In this document: in pieces, positions 59,853 to 64,000 of the stretch
Position numbering within the stretch: the first letter of the stretch is position 1
Layout of the letters: each line of letters starts with the position of its first letter
Assembly (NCBI RefSeq): GCF_900626155.1
Contig: NZ_LR130844.1
Location: forward strand, 1,632,880 to 1,696,879
Direction of reading: 5' to 3'
Origin: Anaerococcus vaginimassiliensis
Lineage (GTDB): Bacteria; Bacillota; Clostridia; Tissierellales; Peptoniphilaceae
DNA: 64,000 bases
Notes under the pieces: generated by a model
Told to the model about the DNA's origin: nothing
The model's database searches: none
Seen by the model: only the letters and a program-made list of their open reading frames with translations
Program-made: the position numbers and the translations under genes

Positions 59853-60572
59853 CTAGCCAGCTATTTTCTCTCTGACTTTTTTTATAGTTTCCTCACTGAT
59901 TCCTGCTTTCAAGAGATAAGATTCAAAAGAACCGTATTTTTCAATTACATACTCATAGGCTTCTTTCATATAGTAGGGACTTGTTATCCTAAATATCGTA
60001 AATTCATCGTCCCTATCATAGTCAATATAGCCTAAATGAGCTGAGCTTACCTCATAATCAGCGATTATATCTTCCTTGTTTACTCCAGCAAGCCCCATCA
60101 AAATCATAGAAATAATTCCGGTCCTATCTTTTCCCTCCTGGCAATGGAAAAGACTTATGCCATCACTTTCAGCAAATATTTCCATAATCTCTCTAATAGC
60201 CTTGTAGTTATCAATTAGATTGCTATAAGTTTGCCCAACTGTAATTTCTTTACTTAATACTTTGTTGATATCTTCTCTACTAAATTCTCTATCTCCAGCC
60301 AAGGATACATTATAATATGTAAAATTATCCCTTATCTTTGAAACTTCTGTTTCTCTTGGCTCGATTTCTCCCTTTCTTCTTAGGTCGATAACAGTTGTTA
60401 CTCCAAGATCCTTTAGATATTCTAAATCAGAATCATCTGCCTTATCTAAACTTGCTGTTCTAATAAATCTTTGCCAATTAGTAGAATTTCCATCCTCGGT
60501 CGGAACTCCTCCTATATCTCTTGCATTTTTAATTTCATTTAGAGGTAATCTTTTTAAGTATTTGTTTACCAT
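59853..60572 (-). CDS. Tyrosine/dual-specificity phosphatase
   Basis: The 239-residue protein has the protein-tyrosine-phosphatase signature SLFHCQEGKDRTGIISMIL (CxxxxxR), an upstream general-acid region, and an N-terminus ARDIGGVPTEDGNSTNWQRF like the bacterial PTP/IphP family (FRDLGG motif: here ARDIGG). It probably removes phosphate from tyrosine or phosphoinositide-like substrates; a regulatory role is a guess. Placed between rapZ (7-nt overlap) and whiA, where related genomes often carry yvcK. It may be a lineage-specific replacement. Confidence 0.9.
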   Translation of the reverse strand: MVNKYLKRLPLNEIKNARDIGGVPTEDGNSTNWQRFIRTASLDKADDSDLEYLKDLGVTTVIDLRRKGEIEPRETEVSKIRDNFTYYNVSLAGDREFSREDINKVLSKEITVGQTYSNLIDNYKAIREIMEIFAESDGISLFHCQEGKDRTGIISMILMGLAGVNKEDIIADYEVSSAHLGYIDYDRDDEFTIFRITSPYYMKEAYEYVIEKYGSFESYLLKAGISEETIKKVREKIAG

Positions 60573-61414
60573 TTATCCTTCTCTCTATGTTTCTTAACAA
60601 TTATATAATCGTCATCTTTAAGTCTATCGTAAAGTTTTTCTACCATATATACTGACCTATGTTGACCACCTGTACATCCTATAGCAAGAGTAATTATATC
60701 CTTGCCTTGGTTTACAAACTCAGGAATTAATTTTTTAATTAAATTCTCTAAATCGTAAACAAACTGTTTGGATATATCAAATTGGTCTAAATATTTTTGT
60801 AGTTTTTCATCAGTTCCATTAAGCTTTTTTAAATCATTAATATAAAATGGGTTTGGTAGAAATCTCATGTCGAAAACAAATTCAAAGTTATCACTAAGTC
60901 CATACTTAAAACCAAAGGAAATAAGATTTATAATTATTTTTTCTTTCTTAGTAGTTGTTTCTTCTATGACTCTTTTAAGCTCAGCATTCTTATAGGTAGT
61001 TGTATCTATAAATCTATCTGAAATCTTTCTAATAGGTCTAAGAAGTTCCTTTTCTCTTGCTATTCCTTCGCCGACATCTCCATATTCTCCTAGTGGATGA
61101 GGTCTTCTAAGCTCGTTATACCTTTTATAAATAACCTCATCGGAAGAATAGATATATATTATTTCTGTATCAATATTTGCTTTTTTCAGCCTCAATAGAG
61201 AATTGTACAAATCTTCTGTCACAGATAATGACCTAACATCAATAACCACAGCCATTTTTTCGATTGGGCTTTCTTGGTTAGAATTTAGTTCAATAAATTT
61301 TTCTATAAGATATGCAGGGACATTGTCCATTGCGTAGTATCCCATATCCTCGTATGCTCTAAGGGCACTTGTCTTTCCCGAACCACTTAGTCCTGTGATA
61401 ACCTTAAGTTTCAT
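60566..61414 (-). CDS. rapZ: RNase adapter/nucleotide-binding protein RapZ
   Basis: The 282-residue protein starts with a P-loop KVITGLSGSGKTSALRAYED, has VVIDVRSLSVTEDLYNSLLR and a C-terminal domain with LAIGCTGGQHRSVYMVEKL. This is the YvcJ/RapZ family. In E. coli RapZ controls GlmZ decay and amino-sugar synthesis; in Gram-positives it is linked to competence and cell-wall metabolism. Overlaps murB by 1 nt and the phosphatase by 7 nt. Confidence 0.96.
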   Translation of the reverse strand: MKLKVITGLSGSGKTSALRAYEDMGYYAMDNVPAYLIEKFIELNSNQESPIEKMAVVIDVRSLSVTEDLYNSLLRLKKANIDTEIIYIYSSDEVIYKRYNELRRPHPLGEYGDVGEGIAREKELLRPIRKISDRFIDTTTYKNAELKRVIEETTTKKEKIIINLISFGFKYGLSDNFEFVFDMRFLPNPFYINDLKKLNGTDEKLQKYLDQFDISKQFVYDLENLIKKLIPEFVNQGKDIITLAIGCTGGQHRSVYMVEKLYDRLKDDDYIIVKKHREKDKW

Positions 61415-62316
61415 TAGATATCTCCAATAAGTTTTACTTCTCTCTCCAATACGAAACCTGTTTTCTCATTTACAATTTTAGAAACTTCTTCTATAAAGGC
61501 CAACATATCTGTGCAAGTAGCATTATCCACATTTATAATAAATCCACAATGTTTTTCGCTAACTTGACATTGACCCTTCCTATATCCTCTTAGACCACAT
61601 TCGTCAATCAATTTTGATGCATAGGAACCGACAGGTCTTTTAAAAGTAGATCCTGCTGATTTTCTATCTAGTGGCTGTTTGCTTGTTCGTCTGCTTGTGT
61701 AATCCTGGTATTTTTCGACTATTTCATCATGAATACCCTTTTTTAATTTAAAACTTGCAGAAGATACTATCAGATCTTGTTCAAATATTTTGGAATGTCT
61801 ATAGGAAAAGTTCATTTCTGTATTAGTAAATTCATACTCGTTTCCTTCGAAGTCAAAAGCTTTTACCAATAGGCAAATATCTTTGATTTCTCCACCGTAG
61901 GCACCTGCGTTCATAGCAACCGCTCCACCAATAGAACCTGGTATACCAGATATTTCTTCCATGCCAGTAAGATTTTCTTCAATTGCAAAAAGGGCAGTTT
62001 CATTTAAACTTGTTCCTGCAAGGGCAGTGATTATATCACCATCAACTTCTATCTTGTCATAGTTATCTGCCAAGACAATAACAGCTCCCCTAATACCCTT
62101 ATCACTAATCAAAAGATTTGATCCTCTACCTATAACTGTTGTTTTTATTCCATTTTCATGGTTTATTTTTAATATATTTTTAAGTTCTTGTTCACAAGTT
62201 GGTTTTAATAATGCGTCAGCGTCTCCGCCTATGCCAAAAGTTGTATAGTCTTTAAGTGGATGGTTATAAAAAACTTCTCCAACATTTTTTCCTTCGTATA
62301 TAGATTTGTAGTCCAT
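61414..62316 (-). CDS. murB: UDP-N-acetylenolpyruvoylglucosamine reductase
   Basis: The 300-residue flavoenzyme has KDYTTFGIGGDADALLKPTC, TVIGRGSNLLISDKGIRG, SGIPGSIGGAVAMNAGAYGG (FAD binding), LDRKSAGSTFKRPVGSYASK with the catalytic Ser in SAGSTF, and the C-terminal GFVLEREVKLIGDI. It makes UDP-N-acetylmuramic acid with NADPH in peptidoglycan synthesis. It is the first gene of the operon; AGGAGGTAAT precedes the ATG. Confidence 0.97.
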   Translation of the reverse strand: MDYKSIYEGKNVGEVFYNHPLKDYTTFGIGGDADALLKPTCEQELKNILKINHENGIKTTVIGRGSNLLISDKGIRGAVIVLADNYDKIEVDGDIITALAGTSLNETALFAIEENLTGMEEISGIPGSIGGAVAMNAGAYGGEIKDICLLVKAFDFEGNEYEFTNTEMNFSYRHSKIFEQDLIVSSASFKLKKGIHDEIVEKYQDYTSRRTSKQPLDRKSAGSTFKRPVGSYASKLIDECGLRGYRKGQCQVSEKHCGFIINVDNATCTDMLAFIEEVSKIVNEKTGFVLEREVKLIGDI

Positions 62317-62441
62317 ATTACCTCCTAAGATTCATTTAAATCTCTTTTATTCTTATAGAACTATACTCTAATTGACCTCTAATAACTATCATTAATACAT
62401 ATTGGAAAATTACTTAGGATAAATAAATATTTAAGAAAAAT

Positions 62442-62470
62442 TTGTATTTTATCATAAACTTTGGTAGAAT
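62442..62470 (+). promoter_or_regulatory. rpmB promoter
   Basis: TTGTAT (62442-62447), 17 nt, TAGAAT (62465-62470), about 33 bp before the rpmB ATG, with AGGAGGTGTAAT between. Confidence 0.6.
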
Positions 62471-62503
62471 AATAAAGATGAATAAAAGCTAGGAGGTGTA
62501 ATA

Positions 62504-62692
62504 ATGGCAAGAGCATGTGATATCTGCGGTAAGGGAACAAAATCAGGTAAAGCTGTAACTTTCTCTCACAGACAAATTAATAGAACATTTAAAGCAAATG
62601 TGCATAAAGTAAAAGCTTTAGTAGATGGAACACCTAAAACAATCAACGTATGTACTAAATGTCTAAAAAGCGGTAAAGTAGAAAAAGCATAA
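62504..62692 (+). CDS. rpmB: 50S ribosomal protein L28
   Basis: The 62-residue protein reads ARACDICGKGTKSGKAVTFS, then HRQINRTFKANVHKVKAL and NVCTKCLKSGKVEKA. It is a zinc-type (C+) L28 with two CxxC pairs, CDIC and CTKC. It is monocistronic, divergent from murB, with a clear ribosome site and a terminator 47 nt after the stop. Confidence 0.98.
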   Translation: MARACDICGKGTKSGKAVTFSHRQINRTFKANVHKVKALVDGTPKTINVCTKCLKSGKVEKA

Positions 62693-62739
62693 TTGCAAAA
62701 TGTTTTTTTTATTTCCAATAAAATATTAGAAACTTAAAA

Positions 62740-62767
62740 GGATGAGGTAAAACCCCATCCCTTTTTT
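62740..62767 (+). terminator. Terminator between rpmB and catalase
   Basis: GGATGAGGT pairs with ACCCCATCC (one mismatch) across AAA and runs into six T on the plus strand. With A-rich sequence on the other side it could also serve the convergent catalase gene. Confidence 0.8.
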
Positions 62768-62773
62768 ATTTGC

Positions 62774-64000
62774 CTAAATTGAACCGTTTCTGTCCCAGAA
62801 TCTTTGCTTAGCCACATTTTCAATAAATTTGTCTATATCAGACATATCTTTTGTTACCATTACTCCAGGATCATCTTGTTTGTCTTTATCTAAGAGGTCT
62901 TTCGCATCTCCTATTATCCATAGTGGTTTGTAATGTTTATATGTTTCTTCTGCAAATTCTTTGACATTTTTCATAAATTCATCAGAAGGTTTTTCTGGAA
63001 CTACTATAATCAAGCTATCCTCAAGAACTGGATGAACTGTATCATATCTATGATCTACCCTTACTCCATCCTTAGTTTCTTTAAGTGTTTTTTGAATTAT
63101 CTCAGCTTTTGCCTTGCTTTTTTCTATTTTTTCTGTCAATGATTTAAAATCAAAATCATCTTCATCGTCAGAATATATACCAACCTTTAATGTATCAGTT
63201 TTAAATATTGTATTTTCTTGAGAGAATTCTGGCATCCTTACTTTAAGAGCTTCTTTTGTAGGTTTTACTCCCGCTGGATCAAATCCTCTTTCCTTATCTG
63301 GAGAGTCTGCTCCTACATTGTCTGCTATCGCTTTTGCCATGTCTTCATCAACATTTGCAAACATATCTACGACATTTTGTCTAATCTCCTTTCTTTGAAC
63401 CTTAGTAAGCTCAAAGGAGAAGGCGTTTATTATATGTTCTTTTTCTACATCAGATAAGGAATTGTAGAAAGCTGTGGCTTGGCTAAAGTGATCTCTGAAA
63501 CTATCATCTCTAGCTTTTATAACTTTGCCATCAATTTTTTCTTGGTAATGTTCAAATCCACCATTTTCTACGCTTTCATAATATGGAGATTCATCTCCTA
63601 TAGAAGATTTTTGATATGCTACAGGACCTTTGTTAATCATGTGTTGATGCCAGCCGTCTCTTTGATTGTTATGAACACCAACTATAGGTCTATTTATAGG
63701 AATCTGTGCAAAGTTTGGGCCACCTAATCTTAGTAGTTGTGTATCTGTATATGAGAATAACCTACCTTGAAGAAGTGGGTCATTTGTAAAGTCAATTCCA
63801 GGAACGATATTTCCTGGGTTAAAGGCAACTTGTTCCGTTTCTGCAAAATAATTATCTACATTTCTATTTAGAGTTATTTCACCAATTTTAATTTTCTCAA
63901 CATCTTCTTCTGGCCAAACTTTTGTTGGATCTAGTATATCATAGGTAAAATCGAACTCTTTTTCTTCTGGAATCATTTGTACGCAAAAGTCCCAAACTGG
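62774..64000 (-). CDS. Catalase, C-terminal part (gene continues beyond the window)
   Basis: The open frame reaches the window edge (PVWDFCVQMIPEEKEFDF), so the N-terminal heme-binding part lies beyond 64000. The visible part has DPTKVWPEEDVEKIKIGEI, TLNRNVDNYFAETEQVAFNP, PGIDFTNDPLLQGRLFSYTD with TQLLRLGGPNFAQIPINRP (proximal tyrosine region). A C-terminal region (about 270-380 of the seen part) resembles the flavodoxin-like domain of large-subunit catalases. It decomposes hydrogen peroxide; a catalase in an anaerobic-type genome suggests exposure to oxygen or host peroxide. Confidence 0.93.
   Translation of the reverse strand, partial: PVWDFCVQMIPEEKEFDFTYDILDPTKVWPEEDVEKIKIGEITLNRNVDNYFAETEQVAFNPGNIVPGIDFTNDPLLQGRLFSYTDTQLLRLGGPNFAQIPINRPIVGVHNNQRDGWHQHMINKGPVAYQKSSIGDESPYYESVENGGFEHYQEKIDGKVIKARDDSFRDHFSQATAFYNSLSDVEKEHIINAFSFELTKVQRKEIRQNVVDMFANVDEDMAKAIADNVGADSPDKERGFDPAGVKPTKEALKVRMPEFSQENTIFKTDTLKVGIYSDDEDDFDFKSLTEKIEKSKAKAEIIQKTLKETKDGVRVDHRYDTVHPVLEDSLIIVVPEKPSDEFMKNVKEFAEETYKHYKPLWIIGDAKDLLDKDKQDDPGVMVTKDMSDIDKFIENVAKQRFWDRNGSI

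Overview
The window comes from a low-GC Gram-positive anaerobe. The gene set and the order murB-rapZ-phosphatase-whiA-dnaE-pfkA-pyk-rlmD suggest a Peptoniphilaceae-type organism such as Anaerococcus; the genus is an inference. Nearly everything left of 51.5 kb is mobile DNA inserted beside the 3' end of the rRNA methyltransferase gene rlmD/rumA. Everything right of it is core chromosome.

Layout. 1-1.0 kb: a decayed IS3-family element. 1.2-2.2 kb: an orphan RumA-type C-terminal tail and a frameshifted sigma-like gene, both typical remnants of integrative conjugative elements. 2.4-10.95 kb: a cargo operon (ECF-type S, T and double-ATPase components, a heterodimeric ABC exporter and a MATE pump) under a TetR regulator; the same 19-bp palindrome lies at both promoters. 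10.96-51.3 kb: an apparently complete siphovirus-type prophage read right to left. It has a cI-like repressor and a zinc-ribbon ImmA protease at the right end, then an early/replication block (DUF2800, DUF2815, family A DNA polymerase, primase/helicase, VRR-NUC, SNF2 helicase), a late regulator, HNH and small terminase, a SAM synthetase/DNA methyltransferase island, large terminase, portal, ClpP protease, HK97 capsid, connectors, tail, lysis genes and three serine recombinases at the left end. 51.5-64 kb: the compact housekeeping operon, then rpmB and a catalase cut by the window edge.

The strongest observation is in the phage DNA polymerase. Its O-helix motif is split by an intein, and a complete zinc-ribbon HNH homing endonuclease of about 259 codons is encoded inside that intein in a different reading frame. 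Other unusual points are ATC and ATA where the start codons of small terminase and portal should be, both exactly 7 nt after perfect Shine-Dalgarno sequences; 10-bp-spaced TGTCA repeats at the early/late boundary; a toxin-antitoxin pair antisense within the tail genes; and a synonymously diverged duplication of the tail-tube gene's 5' end.

How it fits together. The repressor and ImmA protease face the lytic operon across one palindromic operator with overlapping divergent promoters. Two sigma-like proteins (48.4 kb and 37.7 kb) probably time early and late transcription. The phage carries its own SAM synthetase next to two DNA methyltransferases. The recombinases and the rumA-like sites at 1.56 kb and 51.51 kb suggest integration at the rumA HVETV codons, a target known for streptococcal serine-recombinase prophages of the phi-m46.1 kind. 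Whether the efflux cargo belongs to the phage or to an older element at the same site cannot be settled from sequence alone.
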